59,798 nt of DNA from an uncultured Pelagibacteraceae bacterium. Its GTDB lineage: Bacteria > Pseudomonadota > Alphaproteobacteria > Pelagibacterales > Pelagibacteraceae. Shown here piece after piece: positions 8,970-17,094 of the stretch; position 1 is the stretch's first letter, and every line of letters begins with the position of its first letter. The position numbers and the translations under genes are program-made. The stretch spans positions 96,001 to 155,798 of the forward strand of contig CACHCA010000002.1 in NCBI GenBank assembly GCA_902578265.1, given 5' to 3'. The notes below the pieces were generated by a model. The model was not told the DNA's origin and ran no database searches. It was given only the letters and a program-made list of their open reading frames with translations.

Positions 8970-9933
8970 TAGAAACTTCAAAAGATGTTTTATTTCAGGT
9001 ATTACAGGATCTGCAGGCTCATATTTAGCTGAATATATATTGAAAAAGAATAATTCAATTTATCTGTATGGAACTTTTAGAAATAAAAAAAAAATCTCTT
9101 TAATAAAAAATATCTCATCGAGATTACTGTTAACTAAATTAGATCTACTGAATTATAATAAATTAAAGTTATATTTAAAAAAAAATAAACCAGATTTAAT
9201 ATATCACTTTGCTTCTGATGCAGATGTGAGAAAATCATTTGATCAACCAAAGAAGATAATTATCAACAATAATAATATTACTTTAAATTTATTAGAATGT
9301 ATTCGTGAGTTAAAGCTTAAAACTTTAATTATAATTTGTAGTACGCCCGAAGTTTACGGAAATGTAATAAGTCCTAATAAGCGAATTTCTGAAAATGAGT
9401 TAATGAGACCAATTAGTCCATATGCTGTTTCAAAATGTTTTCAAGATTTATTATCACAAGTTTACTTTAAAAGTTTTAAGCTTGATATAATAATCACAAG
9501 AATGTTTTCTTACACTAACTCGAGAAGATATACCTTATTTCAATCAGCTTTCGCAAAACAGATTGCAGAAATAGAAAAAAACAAAAAAAAATATCTATCG
9601 CATGGAAATTTAAAAAGTATAAGAACATTTATTGATATTAATGATGCGATGAGTGCTTATTGGCTAACAGCAAAAAAAGGTAAAATTGGTGAAATTTATA
9701 ATATCGGAGGAAATGACACTGCCTCAGTTGAAACAGTATTGAAAAAATTAATTTCTTTCTCAAAAAAAAAAATTAAATTAAAAAAAGATAAAAAATTATT
9801 TAGACCTGTTGATGTAAATAAACAGTTACCAAATTCAAACAAATTTAGAAGAGATACCAGGTGGAGACCAAAAGTAGATTTGGCAAGCTCACTTGAGAAT
9901 CTTTTGAATGATATTAGGCCAAGAATTACATGA
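8959..9933 (+). CDS. GDP-mannose 4,6-dehydratase-like SDR, possibly acting on GDP-heptose
   Basis: A 324-residue extended SDR closest in motif content to GDP-mannose 4,6-dehydratase: G-I-T-G-S-A-G-S-Y-L-A-E-Y (residues 14-26), H-F-A-S-D-A-D-V-R-x-S-F, S-T-P-E-V-Y-G (128-134), canonical S-P-Y-A-V-S-K (Tyr155, Lys159) and the C-terminal R-P-V-D-V-N near residue 285. GMD homologues of the DmhA type use GDP-D-glycero-D-manno-heptose instead of GDP-mannose, and this operon makes GDP-heptose, so a GDP-6-deoxy-4-keto-heptose product is plausible. It overlaps the preceding gene by 11 bases and the next by 4, so all three are translationally linked. Substrate choice is inferred. Confidence 0.8.
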   Translation: MSINRNFKRCFISGITGSAGSYLAEYILKKNNSIYLYGTFRNKKKISLIKNISSRLLLTKLDLLNYNKLKLYLKKNKPDLIYHFASDADVRKSFDQPKKIIINNNNITLNLLECIRELKLKTLIIICSTPEVYGNVISPNKRISENELMRPISPYAVSKCFQDLLSQVYFKSFKLDIIITRMFSYTNSRRYTLFQSAFAKQIAEIEKNKKKYLSHGNLKSIRTFIDINDAMSAYWLTAKKGKIGEIYNIGGNDTASVETVLKKLISFSKKKIKLKKDKKLFRPVDVNKQLPNSNKFRRDTRWRPKVDLASSLENLLNDIRPRIT

Positions 9934-10874
9934 CTAAAAAATTCAATATTTTTATTACTGGTGGTGCAGGTTATATAGGTTCAATGTTAGTGACAGATTT
10001 AGTCAAGATTGGTCATGTAGTAACGGTGCTAGATAATCTTACCTATACAAAAAATTCTTTATCTCATTTAAAAAAAAAAAAAAATTTTAAACTCATTGTT
10101 GGAAGTGTTTTAAATAAAACTTTAATGAAAAAATTAATTAGAAATCAAGACTTCGTTATTCCTTTAGCTGGTCTAGTTGGTGCACCTTTATGTGACAAAT
10201 ATCCTAAACTTGCTAAATCAGTAAATTTAAGCTCAATTATTTTTATTAGAAAATGTTTAAAAAAAAGTCAAAAAGTTATTTTTGCAACCACAAATTCAGG
10301 TTATGGAATTGGAAAAAAAAACAAATTTTGCACCGAAAAATCTAAATTAAATCCTATATCTTTATACGGTAGAACAAAAGTAAAAGCAGAAAAAGAAATA
10401 ATGAAATTTAAAAATAGTATTTCTTTCAGATTAGCAACTGTATTTGGCAAATCTTATAGGATGAGAACAGATTTATTAGTGAATAATTTTGTATGGGAGG
10501 CTATGAAAAGTAAAAAATTAATTTTATTTGAACCACATTTTAGAAGAAATTACATTCATGTAAAAGACATAGTGCAAGTTTTTATATTTGCTATCAACAA
10601 TTTTAACAGATTAAGGTCCAATGTCTATAATGTGGGTTTATCAAGTGCAAATTTAACCAAGTTATCATTAGCCAAAAAAATTAAAAAAAAGATTAAAAAC
10701 CTTAAAATAGAAATAAATAATAACAAAAACGATCCTGATAAAAGGGATTATTTTGTAAGCAATAAAAAAATTGAAAAAAAAGGATTTAAAGCGGTTTTTA
10801 CGATTGAAAACGGGATAACTGAATTATTAAAAACTTATAAATCCAGTAAATTTAAGATTTTAAATAATTACTAA
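9930..10874 (+). CDS. SDR-family NDP-sugar epimerase/reductase with intact YxxxK (SDR-D)
   Basis: A 314-residue extended SDR. It has G-G-A-G-Y-I-G (residues 11-17), D-N-L-T-Y in the second strand and canonical Y146-G-R-T-K150. Among the cluster's SDRs it is one of the few with a normal catalytic pair, so it is the best candidate for the keto-reduction or epimerisation finishing the GDP-sugar. A run of 15 A bases (10070-10084) encodes part of a Lys stretch near residues 47-51. It starts on an ATGA overlap with the GMD-like gene. The product stereochemistry cannot be deduced. Confidence 0.78.
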   Translation: MTKKFNIFITGGAGYIGSMLVTDLVKIGHVVTVLDNLTYTKNSLSHLKKKKNFKLIVGSVLNKTLMKKLIRNQDFVIPLAGLVGAPLCDKYPKLAKSVNLSSIIFIRKCLKKSQKVIFATTNSGYGIGKKNKFCTEKSKLNPISLYGRTKVKAEKEIMKFKNSISFRLATVFGKSYRMRTDLLVNNFVWEAMKSKKLILFEPHFRRNYIHVKDIVQVFIFAINNFNRLRSNVYNVGLSSANLTKLSLAKKIKKKIKNLKIEINNNKNDPDKRDYFVSNKKIEKKGFKAVFTIENGITELLKTYKSSKFKILNNY

Positions 10875-10879
10875 ATTTC

Positions 10880-12088
10880 ATGAATGAAGTTAATCAAGCA
10901 GTCATTTTTGTTGGTGGTTTTGGCACAAGGCTTGGAAAAATTACAAAAAAAATTCCTAAACCCTTAATTAAGATAAAAGATAAACCATTCTTAGATCACC
11001 TAATTTTATTCTTTTCAAAACAAGGCATAAAGAAAATAATTTTACTTACTGGTTATAAGAAAAATTTTTTTAAAAAAAAATACCACAATAAAATTTTTTA
11101 TGACTCAACAAAAATAATTTGTTGTGAGGAGAATGAACCTCTTGGCACTGGTGGAGCTTTATTAAATGCAAAGAGATTTTTGAATAAATACTTTTACTTA
11201 TGTAACGGTGACACTTACTTTAAATTTAATCTACATGATTTAAAATTGAATCTAAAAAAAAATTCTTTAATTAGATTAGCAATAACAAAAAAGACTGGGA
11301 ACTATAAGAGATATTCAACAGTATCCATAAGTAAAAAAAAAATATCAATTTCATCAAATAGAAAAACCACAAATGGTAAATATATTAACAGTGGTTATTA
11401 TTTTGTAAAAAAAAGATTACTTTCGAAAATATCAAAAAAAATTTGTTCTTTAGAGAATGATATTTTCCCAAAATTAGTTAAAGAAAAAAAACTTGAGGCA
11501 AAAATTTATGATCAAAATCATAACAGGTTTATTGATATTGGAATTCCAAAAGATTTAAAAAGATCTCAAAGTTTTTTTTCAAAAAAAATCATTAATAAAG
11601 CAGTTTTTTTGGATCGCGATGGAGTGATTAACAAAGATTTAGGTTATGTGCATACAAAAAATAAAATTTTATGGCGGAAAAATATATTTAGATTTATGAA
11701 TTTTTTAAAAAATAAAAACTTTCTAGTTTTTGTTATTTCAAATCAGTCAGGTATTGGGAGAGGTTATTACAAAATAAAAGATGTAAATAATTTACATAAT
11801 TGGATGAACTCTATTTTTCTTAATCATGGATCTTATATCGATGAATTTTATTTTAGTCCTTACTATAAGAATTCAAATAGTAAAATATTCCGTAAAAATA
11901 AAAAATTTAGAAAACCTGGAACTGGTTTTTTCATGCTCGCAAAAAAAAAATACAAATTTGATGTTAAAAAAAGTTTTATGATTGGCGATAGTGTTACTGA
12001 TATGCAATTTGCAAAAAATTGTGAATTAAATGGGTTTCAATTAAAATTTTCTGATGATATTATGAAATTACTTAGTTCTATAAATTAA
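10880..12088 (+). CDS. HddC-GmhB fusion: heptose-1-phosphate guanylyltransferase and heptose-1,7-bisphosphate phosphatase
   Basis: A 402-residue two-domain protein. Residues 1-232 form a nucleotidyltransferase: G-G-F-G-T-R-L at 12-18, K-P-L near 27-29, P-L-G-T-G-G-A at 87-93 and N-G-D at 109-111. Residues 238-402 form a HAD phosphatase with D245-R-D-G, S287-N-Q-S-G and G-D370-S-V-T-D. In GDP-heptose synthesis HddC transfers GMP to heptose-1-phosphate, and GmhB first removes the C7 phosphate. The linked order with hddA and gmhA makes this reading firm. The Cys/His zinc loop usual in GmhB is not visible between residues 323 and 346, where the equivalent stretch is Tyr/Asn/Lys-rich. Fusion puts two consecutive steps in one polypeptide. 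Confidence 0.85.
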   Translation: MNEVNQAVIFVGGFGTRLGKITKKIPKPLIKIKDKPFLDHLILFFSKQGIKKIILLTGYKKNFFKKKYHNKIFYDSTKIICCEENEPLGTGGALLNAKRFLNKYFYLCNGDTYFKFNLHDLKLNLKKNSLIRLAITKKTGNYKRYSTVSISKKKISISSNRKTTNGKYINSGYYFVKKRLLSKISKKICSLENDIFPKLVKEKKLEAKIYDQNHNRFIDIGIPKDLKRSQSFFSKKIINKAVFLDRDGVINKDLGYVHTKNKILWRKNIFRFMNFLKNKNFLVFVISNQSGIGRGYYKIKDVNNLHNWMNSIFLNHGSYIDEFYFSPYYKNSNSKIFRKNKKFRKPGTGFFMLAKKKYKFDVKKSFMIGDSVTDMQFAKNCELNGFQLKFSDDIMKLLSSIN

Positions 12089-12639
12089 TGAAACGAGTTA
12101 AAAAAGAAATTTTTGAACATCAACAAACATTTATAAAAAATGTTAAAATATTAGAGAGTGGAATAATAAAAGCTTCTAGCTTAATTTCTAAAACTTTTAA
12201 AAAAAAGGGCAAGATTTATATTGCTGGAAATGGAGGAAGTGCATCTGATAGCCAACATTTTGCTGCTGAACTGATCGGAAGATATAAAAAAAAGAGAAAA
12301 CCTTTTAGAGCCGTGTCTTTGGCTGCTGACATAGGCACCATCACATGTATTGCTAATGATTATGGCTATGAAAATATTTTTGCAAGACAACTAGAAGCTC
12401 TTGGAAATAAGAATGATCTTGTTATTGCAATATCAACCTCAGGTAACAGTAGAAATATCTTAAAATTATTAAAAATGTCTAAGAAAATGAAGATATATTC
12501 TATCGGATTTTTAGGAAATCAAGGTGGAAAATCTAAAAAACTTTGCAATTATTCAATAATAATAGACTCCAAAGATACTGCTCGTATCCAGGAAATGCAT
12601 CAAATTATTTACCACAATATTTGTAAACAAATTGATTAG
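12088..12639 (+). CDS. gmhA: Sedoheptulose 7-phosphate isomerase (SIS domain)
   Basis: A 183-residue SIS-domain protein, matching the 180-195 residues usual for GmhA. Diagnostic motifs are A-G-N-G-G-S-A-S-D-S-Q-H-F-A-A-E-L (near residues 46-62) and I-S-T-S-G-N-S near 115-121, with E/H residues near the C-terminus (Q-E-M-H-Q) contributing to the active site. It converts sedoheptulose 7-phosphate, from transketolase/transaldolase, to D-glycero-D-manno-heptose 7-phosphate, the first committed heptose step. Its ATG shares a base with the stop of the HddC-GmhB gene, and it closes the operon that begins at 4824. A riboswitch-led unit follows. Confidence 0.9.
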   Translation: MKRVKKEIFEHQQTFIKNVKILESGIIKASSLISKTFKKKGKIYIAGNGGSASDSQHFAAELIGRYKKKRKPFRAVSLAADIGTITCIANDYGYENIFARQLEALGNKNDLVIAISTSGNSRNILKLLKMSKKMKIYSIGFLGNQGGKSKKLCNYSIIIDSKDTARIQEMHQIIYHNICKQID

Positions 12640-12739
12640 AAGAATTATTCAAAAATTACTATAGAAATAATTAATTAAAAAAGTTAACAAAAATTTTAAC
12701 AGAAGCTTTACATTTATATTTAAATAGATATATTTTTCA

Positions 12740-12866
12740 CATACTGAAATGCATGGTGGGAAATAAGTGTGTAATTCATTTGCTGTTCCTGCAACCGTAA
12801 AAGTCGGAGCGCCACCCAGTAAAGTCCGATGTTGAATGAAGGCCAGGAAAAGTCTAATTCTGCAAT
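12740..12866 (+). promoter_or_regulatory. Cobalamin riboswitch (B12 aptamer) upstream of the TonB-dependent receptor
   Basis: The conserved B12-box core is readable: G-C-T-G-T-T-C-C-T-G-C-A-A-C-C-G-T at 12782-12798, then G-T-C-G-G-A-G-C-G-C-C-A-C-C-C near 12803-12817, and G-A-A-T-G-A-A-G-G-C-C-A-G-G near 12834-12847. An upstream G-G-T-G-G-G-A-A-A (12755-12763) can pair with the CCACC segment and complete the aptamer. The order and spacing match the AdoCbl riboswitch family. It lies 70-190 bases upstream of the ATG at 12934, so it probably represses receptor expression when B12 is plentiful, by blocking translation or causing termination. Exact boundaries are approximate. Confidence 0.85.
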
Positions 12867-12933
12867 GTAAAATTAACAGCGGCATAATAAATAAATCTAA
12901 ACTTCAATGTTTAGTTAATTTGTGAGGTACTAA

Positions 12934-14862
12934 ATGCTGTTAAAAGCGTGTATTTTATTTTTTTTGCTAATTTTTCCTTTAAATTCTTATTCAAAAGAAA
13001 TACCAATTATTGTTATTGCACCAAATAAAAAACCTCAATCATTATCAGTTGTTGGGACCTCAGTTGTGATAATTGATGAAGAATATTTGAATAATAGTGC
13101 TGAATATTTTTTAGGGGATGTTTTGTCCTCAAAGACGACAAGTGTGAATTTTTTTCAAAGTGGTGGCCATGGAACAGCTTCTGCAATTCAGCTAAGAGGA
13201 ATGCCAAAAAGATATTCCACAGTTTACATTGATGGAGTAAAAATGTCTGATCCGTCTAGTGTTTCAAATGATTTTGACTTTAATAATATTTTAACCAGTC
13301 AAATATCAAGAGTTGAAATATTAAAAGGAAATCAAAGTTCTATTTACGGAAGTGGAGCTATAGGAGGAACAATTCATATTACCACCAAAAAAGGTAAGCC
13401 TGGGTTTAATAAAAATCTAAATTATTTAACAGGCTCTGAAGGAACAAATAATTTATCGACTTCAATTTCTGGAGGTGATGATTATAAAAATTATTTTGTT
13501 GGATTTGAAAGGTTTCAGACTGAGGGAATTTCTCAAATGATGCATAACGATGAAAAAGATAGGTACAGAAATAACAGTATGATAGCTAGTTATAATTATA
13601 ATTTTTTAGATAATTTTGAGTTAAATAGTAATTACAGGATTGCAGATACTTATTTGCAATATGATGCAACATGTGTTTCTAATCGGTTTGGTTGTTCACC
13701 AAGTTATGATCATGCTGAAGATGTGGATGCAATTGAGTCATCTGGAAATATAAGTTTGATACACAAACCATTAAAAAATCTTGAAAATAAATTTACTGTT
13801 GCAAGTACCTATATAAAAAGAATTTATAATGCTGCAATTAATAGCAACAATACAAAGCAAGATAGCTATTATGGTGAAAGATACTCCTTTCTATATCAAG
13901 GAAACTACAATTTGAATTTGGATAACAGTATAGTTTTTGGTCTTGAAAGAGAGGATGACTCAATTGGTTACAACAAAAATATGACAGGAATGGACTACAA
14001 AGATGCATACGTAACTTCTAAATATTTCGATTTTCAAAAAAGATTTTCTGAAAATATTTTTGCAACATTTGGATCGCGATTTGATAATCACTCTTTAGCT
14101 GGAAATGAGGACTCTCACAGGCTAACATTAGCATATCTTTTTGATGATAAGTTAACTAAAATAAAAAGCTCTTACGGTACGGGTTTTAGATATCCCTCTT
14201 TATATGAATTTTATTTTTATCAATCAGGAAGTGGTTATGATGGAAATGAAAAAGCTGAAAATAGCGAGAGTTTTGATATCGGTATTGAAAAATCATTTCC
14301 AGAAATAGGTTTAAAAATTGATATGATTTATTTTAATATTAAATACCATGATGTGCTTGAAGGTTGGCAGGCATCAGGCTGGGACGCTGGTAATCATCCA
14401 GGCACAGTTAAATCTCAAGGATTAGAATTAATGTCAAATTTCAAATTGAACAAATTTTTGAATTTCGATTTAAATTATACTTATACCTCTACTTATGATG
14501 GAGCAGAACAAGACGATCCAAATAAGAGCTCAGGTCAAACTAATGCACAATTGGTAAGAGTCCCTAGAAACCTGTTAAATCTTAATACAAATTTTACAAT
14601 CCCAAGTCTTAAAAACTTTAATTTTTTATTGAGCACTAAATGGTCTGATGTGTCTAGAGATTATGGAAATGGAAATAGAACATTTGATGATGAAAGAATA
14701 GATGACTATTTTGTAAATGATTTAAATATAAATTATGATTTTTCTGAAACCTTTAAATTTTATTTAAATATTACAAATTTACTTAATGAAAAATATGAAA
14801 CTGCAAGAGATTATTCACAAATGCCAAGAACATTTAATTTAGGATTTAAAAATAGCTTTTAA
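12934..14862 (+). CDS. btuB: TonB-dependent outer-membrane receptor, BtuB-like cobalamin transporter
   Basis: A 642-residue protein. Residues 1-20 form a signal peptide (basic start, hydrophobic Leu/Ile/Phe core, cleavage near Y-S-K). A TonB-box-like I-I-V-I-A follows near residues 25-29, then a plug domain with Q-L-R-G-M, D-G-V-K-M and Y-G-S-G-A-I-G-G-T-I-H-I-T-T (near 137-151). The remainder is a beta-barrel with alternating aromatic strands and ends in Phe, the outer-membrane assembly signal. Length and plug motifs fit BtuB, and the B12 riboswitch directly upstream makes cobalamin the likely ligand. An SD-like GAGG precedes the ATG. Uptake would need TonB-ExbB-ExbD, which are not in this window. 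Confidence 0.88.
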   Translation: MLLKACILFFLLIFPLNSYSKEIPIIVIAPNKKPQSLSVVGTSVVIIDEEYLNNSAEYFLGDVLSSKTTSVNFFQSGGHGTASAIQLRGMPKRYSTVYIDGVKMSDPSSVSNDFDFNNILTSQISRVEILKGNQSSIYGSGAIGGTIHITTKKGKPGFNKNLNYLTGSEGTNNLSTSISGGDDYKNYFVGFERFQTEGISQMMHNDEKDRYRNNSMIASYNYNFLDNFELNSNYRIADTYLQYDATCVSNRFGCSPSYDHAEDVDAIESSGNISLIHKPLKNLENKFTVASTYIKRIYNAAINSNNTKQDSYYGERYSFLYQGNYNLNLDNSIVFGLEREDDSIGYNKNMTGMDYKDAYVTSKYFDFQKRFSENIFATFGSRFDNHSLAGNEDSHRLTLAYLFDDKLTKIKSSYGTGFRYPSLYEFYFYQSGSGYDGNEKAENSESFDIGIEKSFPEIGLKIDMIYFNIKYHDVLEGWQASGWDAGNHPGTVKSQGLELMSNFKLNKFLNFDLNYTYTSTYDGAEQDDPNKSSGQTNAQLVRVPRNLLNLNTNFTIPSLKNFNFLLSTKWSDVSRDYGNGNRTFDDERIDDYFVNDLNINYDFSETFKFYLNITNLLNEKYETARDYSQMPRTFNLGFKNSF

Positions 14863-14899
14863 AGTTAATTAAGTTATAGTTTGAAATGAAATATTTTTT

Positions 14900-15388
14900 A
14901 TGAATTACTTAAAAATTTCATTAGGTATCTTTTTTGTTCTAGCTGCAAGTAGATTTGTACCTCACCCACCAAATTTCACAAGTTTGATAGCATTAAGTTT
15001 TTATGTTCCAGCAATCCTAGGAAGAAAGTTTATTCCAAGTTTAATATTCAGTTTTTTTTTGACAGACCTAATTATAGGTTTTCATAATACTTTATTTTTT
15101 ACATGGGGTTCAGTTTTAGTGATAGGAATAGTCTCAAACTTTTTTAGGAAAAATTTGAGTTTTAGGTTGATTGGAGCAATCATAAGTGTTTTGATTTTTT
15201 TTATATTGACTAACTTTGGTGTTTGGTGCACTGGATATTATGGTTATAACTTTGAGGGATTTATAATTTGTTATACTTTAGCACTACCATTTTTAGGGAA
15301 TACGTTAATTTCAACGATTCTGTTTTCTATAATAATTGAGGGTTTACTAATTATTTTAAAAATTATGAATAAGAGAATTTATAACTAA
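14900..15388 (+). CDS. DUF6580-like membrane protein, possible solitary ECF-type cobalamin S component
   Basis: A 162-residue, very hydrophobic protein with about five or six membrane helices. The N-terminal motif R-F-V-P-H-P-P-N-F-T (residues 18-27) is characteristic of DUF6580 proteins, and a conserved-looking N-F-G-V-W-C and G-N-T-L stretch follows. It starts 37 bases after the receptor and is probably in the same riboswitch-controlled transcript. Some Gram-negative bacteria use a solitary ECF S-component-like protein (BtuM) for B12 crossing of the inner membrane, with a cysteine that can ligate cobalt. The cysteines near residues 109 and 128 are therefore of interest, but the transport role is inferred from context. 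Confidence 0.65.
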   Translation: MNYLKISLGIFFVLAASRFVPHPPNFTSLIALSFYVPAILGRKFIPSLIFSFFLTDLIIGFHNTLFFTWGSVLVIGIVSNFFRKNLSFRLIGAIISVLIFFILTNFGVWCTGYYGYNFEGFIICYTLALPFLGNTLISTILFSIIIEGLLIILKIMNKRIYN

Positions 15389-15389
15389 T

Positions 15390-16976
15390 TTAATCATGAA
15401 GATCTAAAGCTGTAGCTGCAAATTGTCTATAGGTTTTGTCAAATTCTTCACCTAATTTATGCATCATTTTATTCCCTACTTCATCATCTCTTTCAGCAAT
15501 CTTAATTTCTGGCCATCTTTCTTTTGGAAATTTTACATATAAACTAAAAACTTTAGCTAGCCCAGAAATTTCCTCTTTTGATATTGTTGGCATCCTTAAC
15601 ATACTTGCGCTTGTATTTGATAAAGAGCAAATTTCCTCATCCTTAATATATCCCTTTTCAATCGCATAAGTTCTTAATGGTGTTCCATGATATGGTGCAA
15701 AGATAAAAGCTCCTGTTGCGTCAATAGTTTTAGGGAGTTTCCGAACAAAATTTATAGTATCAAAAATTAAATCTCGCGTTTCATCAGGCATTCCTATTAT
15801 ACTATTAGCACATGAAGCATATTTGTGCTCAGCTGCAATTTCAAAAGCTCTTATTTGAACTTCATCTTTTACGTTTCTTTTTAAGTAGTTTCTTCTATAG
15901 TCATAATTACCATGTTCAATACCTATATTCATTCTAAGCATGTTCATTTCTTCAAGACCAGCTGCCCTATATTCTGTAATGGTTTCAGCTCGTGTGTTCA
16001 TCCAAAACGGAATTTTATAATCAGAGTAAAGCTCTTTTAATTCATCGAACTCTCTATTAGACATAGCTAAAAAAGTATCTACAACAAAATAAATCAAATT
16101 TGGATCATATTTTTTTACTAAAAAATCTAATTCTTTTCTCATTCTCTCAATACTTTTTTTTCTATGAAATCTTCCACCTGTTTCTGCTTTGTATTCAACA
16201 TTATTAGATGGTGAATTACAAAAAGTACACGTATATGGACATCCTCTTTGAGTTTCAAAACCTACAGCTCTCCATATTTTTCCTTGCATTGGTCTATACA
16301 AACTACCTTTTTCAAATAAATCCCAGTCAGGAATAGGAACGGTATCAATATCTATTGGAGCTCGCATACCATTTCTATAAATATTTCCCTCACCTTTGAT
16401 TGTAAAATTTTGGATTTGATCGATTCTTCCTCCCGAGCATAATGCATTAGCCATCTCAACAACAGCACCTTCACCTTCTCCTCTACAGACATAATCAACT
16501 AAGTCATGTTTAATTACTTTTTCAGCGGCATAAGTCGCAAAAACACCCCCAAACAAGGTTTTGAAATTTCTTTGACTTTTAGGAATTGATTTTAACAAAT
16601 CAATTGCAAGAAAATATGTGCTCTCAAGAACAGAAACTAATATCAAATTTGGTTGAAAAGTTTCAATTTTTTTTTGAAAGTCTTTAATAATTCCTGATTT
16701 AGGTTTTACACCCTTTTTATGCCATTCAGAGTTATCGTATTTATGGACATTTCTATTTTCAACTTTTTCCTCATTTGTATTTTTTCCAAGGGTTAACGAG
16801 TCAATATCTTGATAATAAGTACAGTCGAAAAGGTCTAATTGATATCCTTCTTTTTTAAGAAGTGCAGTAAAAATTCCGACTGATTGAGGCATTAGTGCAC
16901 TCATGTGTAAATTTGGGTAAAAAATGAGTATTTTGAATTCCTCTGGCCGACGAGATTTAAAAGGTGATTTTAACAT
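15390..16976 (-). CDS. Radical SAM protein with N-terminal B12-binding-like domain
   Basis: A 528-residue protein. Residues 10-180 resemble the cobalamin-binding Rossmann domain of class B radical SAM enzymes (M-P-Q-S-V-G-I-F-T-A-L-L-K-K-E-G, then L-F-D-C), followed by V-C-R-G-E-G-E typical of the domain end. The radical SAM cluster motif is R-G-C-P-Y-T-C-T-F-C near residue 244, giving CX3CX2C. The DXHXXG cobalt-ligating motif of mutase-type domains is not seen, which is normal for this class. These proteins often methylate unactivated carbons or act on lipids and glycans. It converges on the B12-uptake gene with one base between the stops, so a link to cobalamin supply is plausible. The substrate is unknown. 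Confidence 0.8.
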   Translation of the reverse strand: MLKSPFKSRRPEEFKILIFYPNLHMSALMPQSVGIFTALLKKEGYQLDLFDCTYYQDIDSLTLGKNTNEEKVENRNVHKYDNSEWHKKGVKPKSGIIKDFQKKIETFQPNLILVSVLESTYFLAIDLLKSIPKSQRNFKTLFGGVFATYAAEKVIKHDLVDYVCRGEGEGAVVEMANALCSGGRIDQIQNFTIKGEGNIYRNGMRAPIDIDTVPIPDWDLFEKGSLYRPMQGKIWRAVGFETQRGCPYTCTFCNSPSNNVEYKAETGGRFHRKKSIERMRKELDFLVKKYDPNLIYFVVDTFLAMSNREFDELKELYSDYKIPFWMNTRAETITEYRAAGLEEMNMLRMNIGIEHGNYDYRRNYLKRNVKDEVQIRAFEIAAEHKYASCANSIIGMPDETRDLIFDTINFVRKLPKTIDATGAFIFAPYHGTPLRTYAIEKGYIKDEEICSLSNTSASMLRMPTISKEEISGLAKVFSLYVKFPKERWPEIKIAERDDEVGNKMMHKLGEEFDKTYRQFAATALDLHD

Positions 16977-17005
16977 AATTTATGATTATAACAAAATTTA
17001 AAATT

Positions 17006-17025
17006 ATCAATTATTAATAATTGAT
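17006..17025. repeat. Perfect 20-base palindrome between kdsB-like and radical SAM genes
   Basis: The bases 17006-17025 read identically on both strands. It lies about 30 bases upstream of the radical SAM start and 70 bases past the kdsB-like stop on the same strand. It could be an operator for the radical SAM gene or a weak AT-only terminator for kdsB. In DNA this AT-rich a short palindrome can occur by chance. Confidence 0.3.
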
Positions 17026-17094
17026 TGGTTTAAAAAAAATAGTTTTTTTGTCTCATTTAAAGCGGTTATTAGTCGATATTCAATAAATTTATTA

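Noticed and set aside
12649..12885. An open frame of 78 residues on the minus strand across the riboswitch
   Set aside because: It lies antisense to the cobalamin aptamer, has no recognisable motif, and the conserved bases are explained by RNA structure on the plus strand.
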